DNA of 64,000 bases, from positions 1 to 64,000 of the forward strand of contig DATKVV010000089.1 in NCBI GenBank assembly GCA_035529895.1, written 5' to 3'. Positions within the stretch are counted from its first letter, which is position 1. Each line of letters begins with the position of its first letter. This document shows, one piece after another, positions 44,341-52,789 of the stretch. The stretch comes from JAUWKC01 sp035529895. Lineage in GTDB: Bacteria > Planctomycetota > Phycisphaerae > Sedimentisphaerales > Anaerobacaceae. The position numbers were made by a program, and so were the translations under genes. Below the pieces are notes generated by a model. It was not told the origin of the DNA. It worked only from the letters and a program-made list of their open reading frames with translations, and did no database searches.

Positions 44341-44779
44341 TTGCACGAAAAATACGGTATGGTACGTAAATCTTTATTTAGAGAAGACTTGCAAGTGAAA
44401 ATTTTTTGTAAAAATTATAATCACAGGAACAAGAACAAATGGTTTGACTGAATTTGCCAAGCCAGTAGCAGATGAATTAGCTGCCCGTTGTGGCTCTGTA
44501 AAGAGAGTTCTGTTTGCGGTCAAAATCGAGCCTCAGAGCGTCCGTGCGTGCTTCACCCATGGGGTTGTCCCATAAAGAATGGCTGAAACTGCCTTGAGTA
44601 GTCTGGATAGGCTCTGACTATCAAAACACGGTTCATTTGTCACGCACTACCTGGGAAATCCGGGTTTATAATTGCGGCACAGCCCGGTAGCCGGCGCTCT
44701 AACAGTCGGCGGCTAAGACAGCGGAATCCACACTGCCTATCGTCACAGAAAGAATTTTCCAAAACATTTCAAAAAATTG
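44341..44779. other. gene-free stretch
   Basis: About 440 bases between the XRE promoter and the arsR promoter. A short frame near 44430-44572 (TEFAKPVADELAARCGSVKR) looks protein-like but has no start or neighbours to support it. No RNA gene seen. Confidence 0.4.
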
Positions 44780-44827
44780 TTGACAACATCAGAACGTTAT
44801 GTGAGTATGTGAGTATATAGTCACATA
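44780..44827 (+). promoter_or_regulatory. arsR promoter and operator
   Basis: TTGACA at 44780-44785 is a -35 box. Downstream, TATGTGA (44806-44812) and TCACATA (44821-44827) form a perfect inverted repeat with an 8-base spacer, and TATGTGAG is also directly repeated around 44798-44813. The palindrome lies 22 bases before the arsR start, the expected place for ArsR autorepression. Confidence 0.65.
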
Positions 44828-44849
44828 TTAGATCGGTTGGAGTCGCGCA

Positions 44850-45179
44850 ATGTTGAGCAAGAAGAAGCAGTTGCTGTTCGAAAAGCAGGCCGAAATCGCA
44901 AAGGCCATAGCGCATCCTGTGCGAATAGCCATTGTGGATTTTCTAAAGGACAGCGAGCAGTGCGTCTGTGATATCGCGGAATACGTTGGCTCGGAGAGGT
45001 CCAATGTCTCCAAGCATCTTTCGGTGATGGTAAACGCCGGCGTGCTCGAATACCGCAGGGAAGGCCTGAAGGTCATCTACAAACTGAAGACGCCTTGCAT
45101 TCTCGATTTCTTCTCGTGTACCACGGCCTGTTTGAAGCAGCAGCTTAAAGAAAGCGAAGAATTGCTGAGCGCCCTGTAG
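44850..45179 (+). CDS. arsR: ArsR/SmtB-family metalloid-responsive repressor
   Basis: A 109-residue winged-helix repressor: AHPVRIAIVDFLKDSEQCVCDIAEYVG contains the CVCD metalloid-binding motif, and SNVSKHLSVMVNAGVLEYRREG is the recognition helix and wing. Additional Cys near the C terminus (CILDFFSCTTAC) could complete an As(III) site. It represses at the palindrome upstream and releases when As(III) or a similar soft metalloid binds. GGAG precedes the ATG. It is the first gene of an eight-gene plus-strand operon. Confidence 0.93.
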   Translation: MLSKKKQLLFEKQAEIAKAIAHPVRIAIVDFLKDSEQCVCDIAEYVGSERSNVSKHLSVMVNAGVLEYRREGLKVIYKLKTPCILDFFSCTTACLKQQLKESEELLSAL

Positions 45180-45192
45180 TCTGGGAATTTGT

Positions 45193-46509
45193 ATGAACTG
45201 GAAGACGGAAGGCAAGATATTTGCCACCCTCGTGGGCATATTCGTTGTTGCTTATGCCCTGCCGCTCGGTAATCCGAGGATTCAGGAGGCGATTCAGGAG
45301 TCGTTCCGGCTGCTTCAGTGGTATGCCCGCAACCACACATTGGCCTGTGTTGTGCCCGCGTTATTTATCGCGGGGGCCATTATCACCTTCCTGTCGCAAG
45401 GCTCGGTAATGCGCTATCTCGGCGCGAAGGCGAATCCTGTTCTGGCGTACGCCGTGGCATCGGTCGCCGGTTGCGTGTTGGCGGTCTGTTCCTGCAGCGT
45501 GCTGCCTATGTTTGCGGGCATCTACAAGCTCGGCGCGGGTCTCGGCCCGGCCACGGCCTTCCTGTACTCGGGGCCGGCCATTAACGTACTGGCAATTTTC
45601 CTGAGCGCGCGTGTCCTGGGGTTATCCATTGGGGTCGGGCGCGTGGTCGGGGCTGTGTTCTTTTCGGTAGTCATCGGCCTGCTTATGGCCGCGGCTTTTC
45701 GCAAGAGCGAAAATGCAAAGATCCAGGCTGCGCTTCAGATGCCTGAGCCCGAAAAACCACGCCGGGGCATTGGCAAGACGGCTGTTTTTCTGGCCTGTAT
45801 GGTTCTGTTTCTCGTATTCAGCGACTGGTTCAACCCCGGCAACGTCATCGTGAAAACGAATGAAGGCCGGGAATTCAAGGCGGTGGTCATTCATGAAACC
45901 AAAGACGCAATTCGCTTTCAATTAGAGGAGGATACCCACCTGGGCAAGGTCGGTGACAAGATAACCCTGACCAAGCCGGAGATTGCCGGGATGCAGGAGC
46001 AGCGGACCTGGGTGCTGGCTGTTTATCACGTCCGGTGGTATCTGTCGGGGCTGATGGGTCTGGCGGTAGTCATTATGGCCTGGCGATGGTTCGAGCGGGT
46101 CGAGATTCGCGAGTGGATGGGCAATACGTGGCAGTTTACGAAGCTGCTCGTGCCGCTGCTTTACGGCGGGGTATTTGTCGTTGGCTTTGTGAGCGTGCTG
46201 CTGCCCGAAAAGCAGGTAGCACAGTGGGTTGGCGATAACAGTCTGCGAAGCAACCTGGCGGCCAGCGTGGTGGGCGCATTTTGGTATTTTGCCACGTTGA
46301 CGGAGATTCCCATCACGCAGGCGTTGATGAAGCTCGGCATGCACAAGGGGCCTGTTCTGGCGCTTCTGCTGGCGGGGCCTGCTTTGTCGCTGCCCAACAT
46401 GCTTGTTATTCGCAAGGTTATGGGAAACCGGAAGCTTATTGTGTTCGTCCTGCTGGTGGTTGTGATGTCCACCATGACCGGGATGTTCTTTGGTACATTT
46501 TGGGGATAG
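45193..46509 (+). CDS. arsP: ArsP/COG0701-family permease
   Basis: A 438-residue permease with about ten membrane helices in two halves. The family hallmark is VCSCSVLPMFAGIYKLGAGLG followed by YSGPAINVLA; a second copy-like region is FATLTEIPITQALMKLGM. Between the halves lies a soluble loop of roughly 70 residues (GNVIVKTNEGREFKAVV, KITLTKPEIAG). Relatives export trivalent organoarsenicals or are linked to thioredoxins. It follows arsR by 13 bases. The substrate in this operon is inferred from ArsR and ArsF-like neighbours. Confidence 0.88.
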   Translation: MNWKTEGKIFATLVGIFVVAYALPLGNPRIQEAIQESFRLLQWYARNHTLACVVPALFIAGAIITFLSQGSVMRYLGAKANPVLAYAVASVAGCVLAVCSCSVLPMFAGIYKLGAGLGPATAFLYSGPAINVLAIFLSARVLGLSIGVGRVVGAVFFSVVIGLLMAAAFRKSENAKIQAALQMPEPEKPRRGIGKTAVFLACMVLFLVFSDWFNPGNVIVKTNEGREFKAVVIHETKDAIRFQLEEDTHLGKVGDKITLTKPEIAGMQEQRTWVLAVYHVRWYLSGLMGLAVVIMAWRWFERVEIREWMGNTWQFTKLLVPLLYGGVFVVGFVSVLLPEKQVAQWVGDNSLRSNLAASVVGAFWYFATLTEIPITQALMKLGMHKGPVLALLLAGPALSLPNMLVIRKVMGNRKLIVFVLLVVVMSTMTGMFFGTFWG

Positions 46510-46526
46510 TTCCGGAGGCAGAGATT

Positions 46527-46997
46527 ATGGAAGTCAAACCAATAGGCATCATTCATTCGCCGTTTCAGCAGCCGGCAGGGACCCCCATACAGCCGGTGTT
46601 TGCCAAAGGTACAGAAGGGTTTGTTGAGGTATTCGATGAATATGCACAAGGGCTGAAGGACCTCGGTGGGTTTGAACGGATTTGGCTGATCTACTGGTTT
46701 GACCGCTGCCGAGATTACAGTCTTGTGGTGACACCTTATATGGATACAGAAGAACGGGGGTTATTTGCCACCCGAGCGCCTGCGAGGCCCAATCCGATCG
46801 GCATGTCGGCGGTCGGACTTGAAAGAATCGAACGGAGCAAAATCTATGTCAGAGATATAGATATTCTGGATGGGACCCCTCTGCTGGACATAAAACCATA
46901 CAATCCTAAATTTGACTGTTTTGAGGTATCCCGCACCGGCTGGCTGCAGAATGCCAGCCAAGGAAATCACAAAGCGGATGAAAGATTCCACAGATGA
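46527..46997 (+). CDS. TrmO/TsaA-family methyltransferase
   Basis: A 156-residue beta-barrel SAM-binding protein: PIGIIHSPF at the start, GFERIWLIYWFDRC, RGLFATRAPARPNPIGMSAV as the key SAM region, and DILDGTPLLDIKPYNP. TrmO methylates the N6-threonylcarbamoyl-adenosine of tRNA, but family members recur in arsenic and metal operons, where their role is unclear. CGGAGG precedes the ATG. Position between permease and thioredoxin is fixed by a 17-base gap on one side and 22 on the other. Confidence 0.88.
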   Translation: MEVKPIGIIHSPFQQPAGTPIQPVFAKGTEGFVEVFDEYAQGLKDLGGFERIWLIYWFDRCRDYSLVVTPYMDTEERGLFATRAPARPNPIGMSAVGLERIERSKIYVRDIDILDGTPLLDIKPYNPKFDCFEVSRTGWLQNASQGNHKADERFHR

Positions 46998-47019
46998 ATT
47001 CTAATGCCGGGGATTCAGA

Positions 47020-47253
47020 ATGAAAAAGATACAAATACTTGGAACAGGGTGTCCCAAATGCAAAAAGCTGGCGGAAAACGTGGAGCTGGCCGCCAAGGAT
47101 TTGGGCATCGAATACGAGATTCAAAAGGTTAGCGATATAAACCAGATTATGCAATTCGGCGTGATGATGACGCCAGCCCTGGCAGTGGACGGCCAGGTGA
47201 AGGTGGTCGGTAAAGTTCCGAACATTGAGCAAGTAAAGAAACTGCTGGCTTAG
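47020..47253 (+). CDS. small redox-active disulfide protein (thioredoxin fold)
   Basis: A 77-residue mini-thioredoxin. C11-P-K-C14 follows the first strand (IQILGTGCPKC), and the cis-Pro loop is MMTPALAVDGQV. No signal peptide, so it is cytoplasmic. Such proteins commonly accompany COG0701 permeases and may carry electrons to them or to CcdA. Confidence 0.9.
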   Translation: MKKIQILGTGCPKCKKLAENVELAAKDLGIEYEIQKVSDINQIMQFGVMMTPALAVDGQVKVVGKVPNIEQVKKLLA

Positions 47254-47283
47254 GTTTGTTCTGTTCGCATGGGACAAGATAAT

Positions 47284-47805
47284 ATGAATTACACGAGTGC
47301 TCTTGCAACTCTGGCGGTTTTGTTTATGGCTTTTGGCGCCGGCTGTCAGTCTGTTGAGCAGCCTCGGCAGACGTTGAATGTGAACGCCGTAACCAAAGAG
47401 GCCCATAGGACGAATTCGGTGACGGACGCCGGCAATGTTGGTGAACAAGGCGGTCAGAAGGACAAAGCTCACACAGTTATCGCGTACTATTTTCACAGAA
47501 CTTTCCGGTGTCCTTCCTGTCTGGCCATCGAGGCACTTTCGGCGGAGGCGCTGGAGAGCGGTTTTAACAAAGCCCTCGAAGACGGTTCCCTGCAATGGCT
47601 GGCCGTGAACGTTGACGAGCCGGGCGGCGAAAAGTATGTGGAGGATTTCAGCCTGCAAATCAGCTCGCTTGTGATAACCGACATGCAAAATGACAAACGG
47701 ATTCGATGGAAAAAGCTCGAGAAAGTCTGGGAATTAAAAGGGAACAAAGATGCTTTTATCAAGTACGTTCAGGGTGAGGTAGCAGCTTACCTGGCAGGTG
47801 GCTGA
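47284..47805 (+). CDS. ArsF-like thiol lipoprotein
   Basis: About 173 residues from the second ATG, which gives a lipoprotein signal ending at FGAGC (Cys21). The mature part has a thioredoxin-like region with C76-P-S-C79 (FHRTFRCPSCLAIEALS) and matches the ArsF-type family described with nitro/organoarsenical reduction (arsEFG). It is predicted to be anchored outside the cytoplasmic membrane. An upstream ATG at 47269 adds five residues. It lies in the ars operon between two thioredoxin-fold genes. Confidence 0.8.
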   Translation: MNYTSALATLAVLFMAFGAGCQSVEQPRQTLNVNAVTKEAHRTNSVTDAGNVGEQGGQKDKAHTVIAYYFHRTFRCPSCLAIEALSAEALESGFNKALEDGSLQWLAVNVDEPGGEKYVEDFSLQISSLVITDMQNDKRIRWKKLEKVWELKGNKDAFIKYVQGEVAAYLAGG

Positions 47806-47900
47806 CAATCTCGTGGGGTCAGCGCCTCCGCCCATTATGCCTACGATATGATACTTGATTATCGGCTGAACGAATTCGGAGACAGAAAGGTGGTTTACCG

Positions 47901-49184
47901 ATGAGCAAAATTGGCAAATTGATAATAGTCGTTGTGGTCGTGGTCGCGGCAGCTTTGGTATTCGTTCTGAAAAACAGAAACAGTTCTCCGGCTGCGGAGC
48001 CTGAGCACGCACCGCGTGGGCAAACCCCGGCTGTCAAGCCCTCGCAGGCAAAGGTCCTGCCTCGACTGGTCGATTTGGGGGCGACAAAATGCATCCCGTG
48101 CAAGATGATGGCGCCGATTCTCGAAGAATTGAAGACGGAATACGCCGGCAGGCTGCGGGTGGATTTCATAGATGTCTGGCAGAATCCCGATGCCGCAAAA
48201 GAGTATGGAATCAAGATTATTCCAACCCAGATATTCTTCGACGCGGCCGGCAAGGATCGTTTCAGGCACGAAGGGTTCTTCTCCAAGGAGGACATTCTGG
48301 CCAAGTGGAAGGAGCTGGGCGTCAATCTGGCCGGCCCGGTGGCGGATTTCAGCCGGTTGGAGCCTGCAATGCCGGACAATCGGCCCAAAGAGAAGGTTTG
48401 TTATATGTGCGACGGAGATATCGACGCGAAAACGCTCGTTGTGGTGAAAACTGAAAAAGGCGATGTGCGTTTGTGCAGTCCCCACTGCTATTTTATTATG
48501 TATTCGTGTCTGACCGAGGACAAGACCGATTTCGAGAGCAAGGTTATGGTTACCGACTGGGTATCGGGGAACCCGGTTGCGATGACCAAAGCGGGTTTTC
48601 TTTGCGGGCGGAATGCGAAAGACGGTCGACCCTGGATACGGCCCTTCGACGACGCCTCCGCAGCCGAACAAGCCAAACATACCTTCGGAGGCAACATTGT
48701 TGCATTGGACGCGCTGCTTCAAATGGAGCTGTCCGGCCGGTGCGGATTTTGTGACCGGGCGTGTTACCCACAGGACGCGGCAAGAGTTTTGGCCGATGGT
48801 ATTCAGACCTGGGGCTGCTGCTCGCATTGCGCTTTGGGCGTGGCGGCGCGCACCGGCAAGGATATTGAGGTTCATGAGCGGGACCGCCTGACAGGCGAGC
48901 CGATAATTGCCAAAACCTTCAACGGGAGTATCGCCTCGATTGAGCCGGCTACTGCGGTGGCGTGGTTCGGACAGCGCAAGAAGCCGGATGGGTCATGGGG
49001 GTCGGCAGGCTGTTTTCACCAGGGTTTCTTCGTCAATGCGGACAACCTGATAAAGTGGGTGGAACAAAACCCTCGCGAGACCGGCAGGCTTATTAGTATC
49101 CGGCAGGCGCTGGCCGACAAAATGAAACTGTCGCAGGAGCAGATACGAAAAGCGTGCAAGATAGGCGAATGTGCGCCGAAGTAA
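47901..49184 (+). CDS. membrane-anchored thioredoxin fused to two TRASH-like domains
   Basis: A 427-residue exported protein. One N-terminal helix (residues 6-23) anchors it; a thioredoxin domain follows (about 48-145) with C64-I-P-C67 and cis-Pro IIPTQIFF. Then come two Cys modules of the same pattern: C167/C170, C192, C196 and C281/C284, C306, C310, both with C-x21-C-x3-C as in TRASH metal-handling domains. Each is followed by a similar W/G-P segment (DWVSGNPVA; DRLTGEPII). AAAGGTGG precedes the ATG. A role in moving reduced metal ions or metalloids is inferred. Confidence 0.82.
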   Translation: MSKIGKLIIVVVVVVAAALVFVLKNRNSSPAAEPEHAPRGQTPAVKPSQAKVLPRLVDLGATKCIPCKMMAPILEELKTEYAGRLRVDFIDVWQNPDAAKEYGIKIIPTQIFFDAAGKDRFRHEGFFSKEDILAKWKELGVNLAGPVADFSRLEPAMPDNRPKEKVCYMCDGDIDAKTLVVVKTEKGDVRLCSPHCYFIMYSCLTEDKTDFESKVMVTDWVSGNPVAMTKAGFLCGRNAKDGRPWIRPFDDASAAEQAKHTFGGNIVALDALLQMELSGRCGFCDRACYPQDAARVLADGIQTWGCCSHCALGVAARTGKDIEVHERDRLTGEPIIAKTFNGSIASIEPATAVAWFGQRKKPDGSWGSAGCFHQGFFVNADNLIKWVEQNPRETGRLISIRQALADKMKLSQEQIRKACKIGECAPK

Positions 49185-49241
49185 GGTAATAGGGGAAAGC
49201 AGGATGCGTTTACGTCCAAATCTCGAGAAAGGGGCAATAAG

Positions 49242-50174
49242 ATGAAAAGCTTAATCGCGGTTGTTGTGATATGTATGGGGCTTTTGGTGTTTGTCGCCAC
49301 GGGCACGGCGGAGGAGACGCCCACCATCGGCCAAACAGTGACGGCCATATATCCGAATCTGGCCTCCGGTGTTCTGACTTTCGCTGAGCTTGCAGACCTG
49401 CCGAAGGGGATATTACTGCGCGCCGGCGAGGTTGAAATGAGCGAAATCGACGTCAGCAAATCCATTGAAAAACAGCCTAAGCAGTTTCAGGAGCAGTTGA
49501 GGAAGAATGCCTTCTTCGTTCTCGAAAAGGAAGCGACCCGCAAGCTCCTGGTTGAAGCCGCCCGAAAGAGTTTGAATGAGACCGGCGAACAGACGCCGCC
49601 AAAGAGCGAGCAGGAGTTAATAAATAAGTATATCGCGCGCGTGACCGAAAGAATCACGGTCACGGAGGATGACATCAGTCGGTTTTACGAAGAAAACGAG
49701 GCTTCGTTTTGCGGAACGCCGCTTGAGAAGGTGAAGGACCGCATAGGCCCGTATGTGCTCGGGGAAAAGAAGCAGCGTGCCATTGACGAGCATCTGCGCA
49801 CTCTTGGTCAGCGCATTAGCATTCTCGTTTCGGCTTCCTGGACAAAAGAGCAGGCAGTCCTGGCTCGGGATAATCCTTTGAACAAGGCGAGGGACAACGG
49901 AAAGCCGACGCTTGTGATCTTCAGTGCGGCCAGTTGCTGCGGGCCTGATAAAATGCTCCCTGTCTTGAAATCTCTGCAAGAAAAGTACGCGGACAAGATT
50001 AACATTCTGTACCTTGAGGCCAGGAAGGAACAAATACTCGCCGCTCGCTACGCCGTCCATTCAATCCCGACCCAGATTCTCTATGACAAAGGCGGCAAAG
50101 AGGTTTTTCGTCACTCCGGCTTCCTTCCACAGACCGATGTTGAGAAAAAACTGAAAGATGTCGGGATTATGTAA
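49242..50174 (+). CDS. PpiC/SurA-like protein fused to a thioredoxin domain
   Basis: A 310-residue exported protein. After a signal peptide (1-23) comes a chaperone-like helical region with a parvulin-related N-terminal pattern (ITVTEDDISRFYEENEASF, about 135-155). The C-terminal third is a thioredoxin fold whose active site reads SCCGPDKM: vicinal C232-C233 and Asp in place of the usual second Cys. The cis-Pro loop SIPTQILY is intact. AAAGGGG precedes the ATG. The neighbouring Cys pair could bind As(III) or exchange disulfides. Confidence 0.8.
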   Translation: MKSLIAVVVICMGLLVFVATGTAEETPTIGQTVTAIYPNLASGVLTFAELADLPKGILLRAGEVEMSEIDVSKSIEKQPKQFQEQLRKNAFFVLEKEATRKLLVEAARKSLNETGEQTPPKSEQELINKYIARVTERITVTEDDISRFYEENEASFCGTPLEKVKDRIGPYVLGEKKQRAIDEHLRTLGQRISILVSASWTKEQAVLARDNPLNKARDNGKPTLVIFSAASCCGPDKMLPVLKSLQEKYADKINILYLEARKEQILAARYAVHSIPTQILYDKGGKEVFRHSGFLPQTDVEKKLKDVGIM

Positions 50175-50177
50175 ACG

Positions 50178-50876
50178 ATGCAGCAGCTTTTTACCACGTT
50201 AACCCATGCAGTTGAAAGTACGCCTCTGATAGCTTTATGCGCTGCCTTTATATGGGGCATTCTGAGCATACTTTTGAGTCCATGTCACTTGGCGAGCATT
50301 CCGCTTATAGTCGGCTTTATCGACCAGCAGGGGCGCATCTCAACGCGGAGGGCCTTTTACATATCAACCTTGTTCGCGGCGGGCATACTCATCACGATAG
50401 CGGCCATCGGTGCGGTAACCGCCCTGGCCGGCAGAATGATGGGCGACGTCGGACGATATGGGAATTACTTTGTCGCGGCAATTTTTTTTGTGGTGGGTCT
50501 GCACCTCCTGGGCGTAATCCCTGTGCCGTGGTCGGGGCCGGGTCAGGTCGGTTTGAAACGCAAAGGGATGCTGGCCGCCTTTGTTATTGGCCTGGTCTTC
50601 GGCATCGCGCTCGGCCCGTGTACTTTTGCCTATATGGCGCCGATGCTCGGCGTGACCTTCAAACTGGCTTCAACCAACCTGTTCTACGGAATTCTCCTGC
50701 TTATAGTTTACGGGGTGGGCCATTGCTCGGTTATCGTTCTGGCCGGCACGTGCACGGAGCTTGTGCAGCGCTATATGAACTGGAATGAGAAATCCAAAGC
50801 CACCACGATAATAAAGAGCGTCTGCGGCGTGCTCGTTATCCTTGGCGGCCTCTATCTGATTTACGCTGCCAAATAA
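50178..50876 (+). CDS. ccdA: CcdA/DsbD-type thiol electron transporter
   Basis: A 232-residue membrane protein with six helices. The two redox cysteines are C36 in LLSPCHLASIP and C148 in LGPCTFAYMAP, the inverted-repeat pair that carries electrons from cytoplasmic thioredoxin across the membrane. It begins three bases after the preceding stop with no separate ribosome-binding site, so it is coupled. In this operon it should feed reducing equivalents to the exported thioredoxin-fold proteins. Confidence 0.93.
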   Translation: MQQLFTTLTHAVESTPLIALCAAFIWGILSILLSPCHLASIPLIVGFIDQQGRISTRRAFYISTLFAAGILITIAAIGAVTALAGRMMGDVGRYGNYFVAAIFFVVGLHLLGVIPVPWSGPGQVGLKRKGMLAAFVIGLVFGIALGPCTFAYMAPMLGVTFKLASTNLFYGILLLIVYGVGHCSVIVLAGTCTELVQRYMNWNEKSKATTIIKSVCGVLVILGGLYLIYAAK

Positions 50877-50900
50877 GCCCCCCTGCCTTGGCATTGGTTG

Positions 50901-50930
50901 TTGACATCACCGATGGGGACGGTGTATAGT
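50901..50930 (+). promoter_or_regulatory. promoter of phosphomannomutase gene
   Basis: TTGACA (50901-50906) and TATAGT (50925-50930) are spaced by 18 bases, a good sigma-70-type promoter, about 85 bases before the gene. The spacer contains CACCG-N7-CGGTG, a small palindrome that could be an operator. Confidence 0.6.
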
Positions 50931-51013
50931 ATCCTCTAAGCCGTTGTTTGCCGGGTTTTAATTGGACAATAAAAACCAGGAGTTTATTGCGCGTGATTCA
51001 GGGAGTGTGAAAA

Positions 51014-52384
51014 ATGGATTCTTCGATCTTCAAGGCCTACGATATAAGGGGCATCTATCCCGACCAGATTGACGAGGAGGATGCGTGGAAGATTGGCTAT
51101 GCGGCGGCGCGATTTCTTCCGTCTCTGCTTCGCGGGTACGAGCGGGGCCAGGCCAACGCGCAGTCAATCTGCGTGGGTCGTGATATGAGGACACACAGCG
51201 AAGACCTGGCCCGCGCACTGACAAAGGGAATAAACGCCGCGGGAGTAAATGTCATCGATATAGGAATGATTGATACGCCGCAGATGTATTTTGCCATTAA
51301 CTATTTGGGAACGTGCGGCGGCGTGCAGGTGACAGCCAGTCATAACCCGGCCAAGTACAACGGCTTCAAGGTATCGGGGCTGGACGCCAAGCCGGTCGGC
51401 GTGGATACGGGCTTGAAAGAAATACAACATATCGCAACGTCGCTGCTGCACACCAAGGGCAGGGTTACCGGCTCGGTCGAAGACCGCGACCTGACGCCGG
51501 AATACAAAAACCATGTCCTTAAATTCCTCCGCCCGAACATAAGAAAACTGAAGATTGCCATCGATGCCTCGAACGGAATGGCGGGCAAAATGGTTCCCGT
51601 TATTTTCGGCGATTTGCCCATAGAAATCATACCGATTAACTTCGAGCACGCCGGAAAATTCAAGCACGAGCCCAACCCCCTCATCGAAGAAAATCTGGCT
51701 CAGGTTAAGGCGGCGGTAACGAAAAGAAATTGTGATTTCGGGATTTGCTTCGACGGTGACGCGGACAGGCTGATGATGGTCGACGAAACGGGCGCGACTA
51801 TCGGCTGTGATTTAATAACGGCTCTGATGGTCCCTTATTTTCTTAAGAAGCAGCCGAGGTCGACGGTAGTTTATGATTTGCGAAGCAGCCTGGTTGTTTC
51901 GGAAGAGGTTATCAAGAACGGGGGCACCCCCCGCCGGGAAAGGGTGGGGCACGCTTTCATGAAAAAGGCCCTGCGCGACTCCCACGGGGTATTCGGCGGA
52001 GAACTCTCGGGCCATTTTTATTATCGTGACAACTATTACGCCGATTCGGGCATGATTACGCTCGTGCACGTGCTGAACATAGTCAGTGAGGCGACCGTAC
52101 CCATCAGCGAGCTGGTAAAACCGCTGCGCAGATATCACAGCAGCGGCGAGATAAACTTCAAAGTGGATAATAAGCAGGCGAAAATGGATGAGCTTGCGAA
52201 GAAATATCATGACGGCCAGATTGACTCTCTTGACGGCGTGACCGTCCGCTATAAGGACTGGTGGTTTAACTGCCGGCCGAGCAATACCGAGCCGCTGCTG
52301 CGGCTGAATGTCGAGGCCAAGAGCAGGGAACTGCTCGATGCAAAACTTTCCGAAATCGAGGCCCAGGTTGGCAAGCCGGTTTGA
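51014..52384 (+). CDS. manB: phosphomannomutase/phosphoglucomutase
   Basis: A 456-residue alpha-D-phosphohexomutase. The phosphoserine loop is VTASHNPAKYNGFK, the Mg2+ loop is FDGDADRLM, the sugar-binding loop is GGELSGHFYY and the phosphate-binding site is RPSNTEPLLR. It interconverts mannose-6-P/mannose-1-P or the glucose equivalents, feeding nucleotide sugars for surface glycans. GGGAG precedes the ATG. It has its own promoter. Confidence 0.95.
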   Translation: MDSSIFKAYDIRGIYPDQIDEEDAWKIGYAAARFLPSLLRGYERGQANAQSICVGRDMRTHSEDLARALTKGINAAGVNVIDIGMIDTPQMYFAINYLGTCGGVQVTASHNPAKYNGFKVSGLDAKPVGVDTGLKEIQHIATSLLHTKGRVTGSVEDRDLTPEYKNHVLKFLRPNIRKLKIAIDASNGMAGKMVPVIFGDLPIEIIPINFEHAGKFKHEPNPLIEENLAQVKAAVTKRNCDFGICFDGDADRLMMVDETGATIGCDLITALMVPYFLKKQPRSTVVYDLRSSLVVSEEVIKNGGTPRRERVGHAFMKKALRDSHGVFGGELSGHFYYRDNYYADSGMITLVHVLNIVSEATVPISELVKPLRRYHSSGEINFKVDNKQAKMDELAKKYHDGQIDSLDGVTVRYKDWWFNCRPSNTEPLLRLNVEAKSRELLDAKLSEIEAQVGKPV

Positions 52385-52450
52385 GGGGGGCCGAAGCGGC
52401 GGCGTCCGACCTGATTTTAGTCTGGAAAAACATTTTCCGGGAGCGCAATA

Positions 52451-52759
52451 ATGGAAGTCCACACGAAGACATATCAGACGCCAAACGGGCTGGTTGAGGG
52501 GGTGCAGACCAAGTGGGCCGGTTTTAACATTCTGCTGGTGACAGGCACTAAAGGTTTTTTGGCTTGTCCTGCAATTGACGTCGATGCGTGCGAGCGCTAC
52601 GGCGTCGCCGCGGCTCTGGTCGAGAGCACGCCCGACAACCCCATTGGCACGCTGGAGCGTTTCCCTAACCGCAAGGTAACAAAGGTAAATGCGAAGGCCA
52701 AAGACCTGGGTATTAAGCAAGGTATGGACGTCACTGAGGCCTTTGCGCTGATAGCATAA
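52451..52759 (+). CDS. YunC-family protein (DUF1805)
   Basis: A 102-residue protein with the YunC-like N terminus (TPNGLVEGVQTKWAGFNILLVTGTKGFLACPAIDV) and a short alpha/beta fold. Function is unknown in the family. GGGAG precedes the ATG. It follows manB by 66 bases on the same strand and converges with the next gene. Confidence 0.8.
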   Translation: MEVHTKTYQTPNGLVEGVQTKWAGFNILLVTGTKGFLACPAIDVDACERYGVAAALVESTPDNPIGTLERFPNRKVTKVNAKAKDLGIKQGMDVTEAFALIA

Positions 52760-52789
52760 GTTTACCCGGCGCGGCGGCTATTTGCCTTA

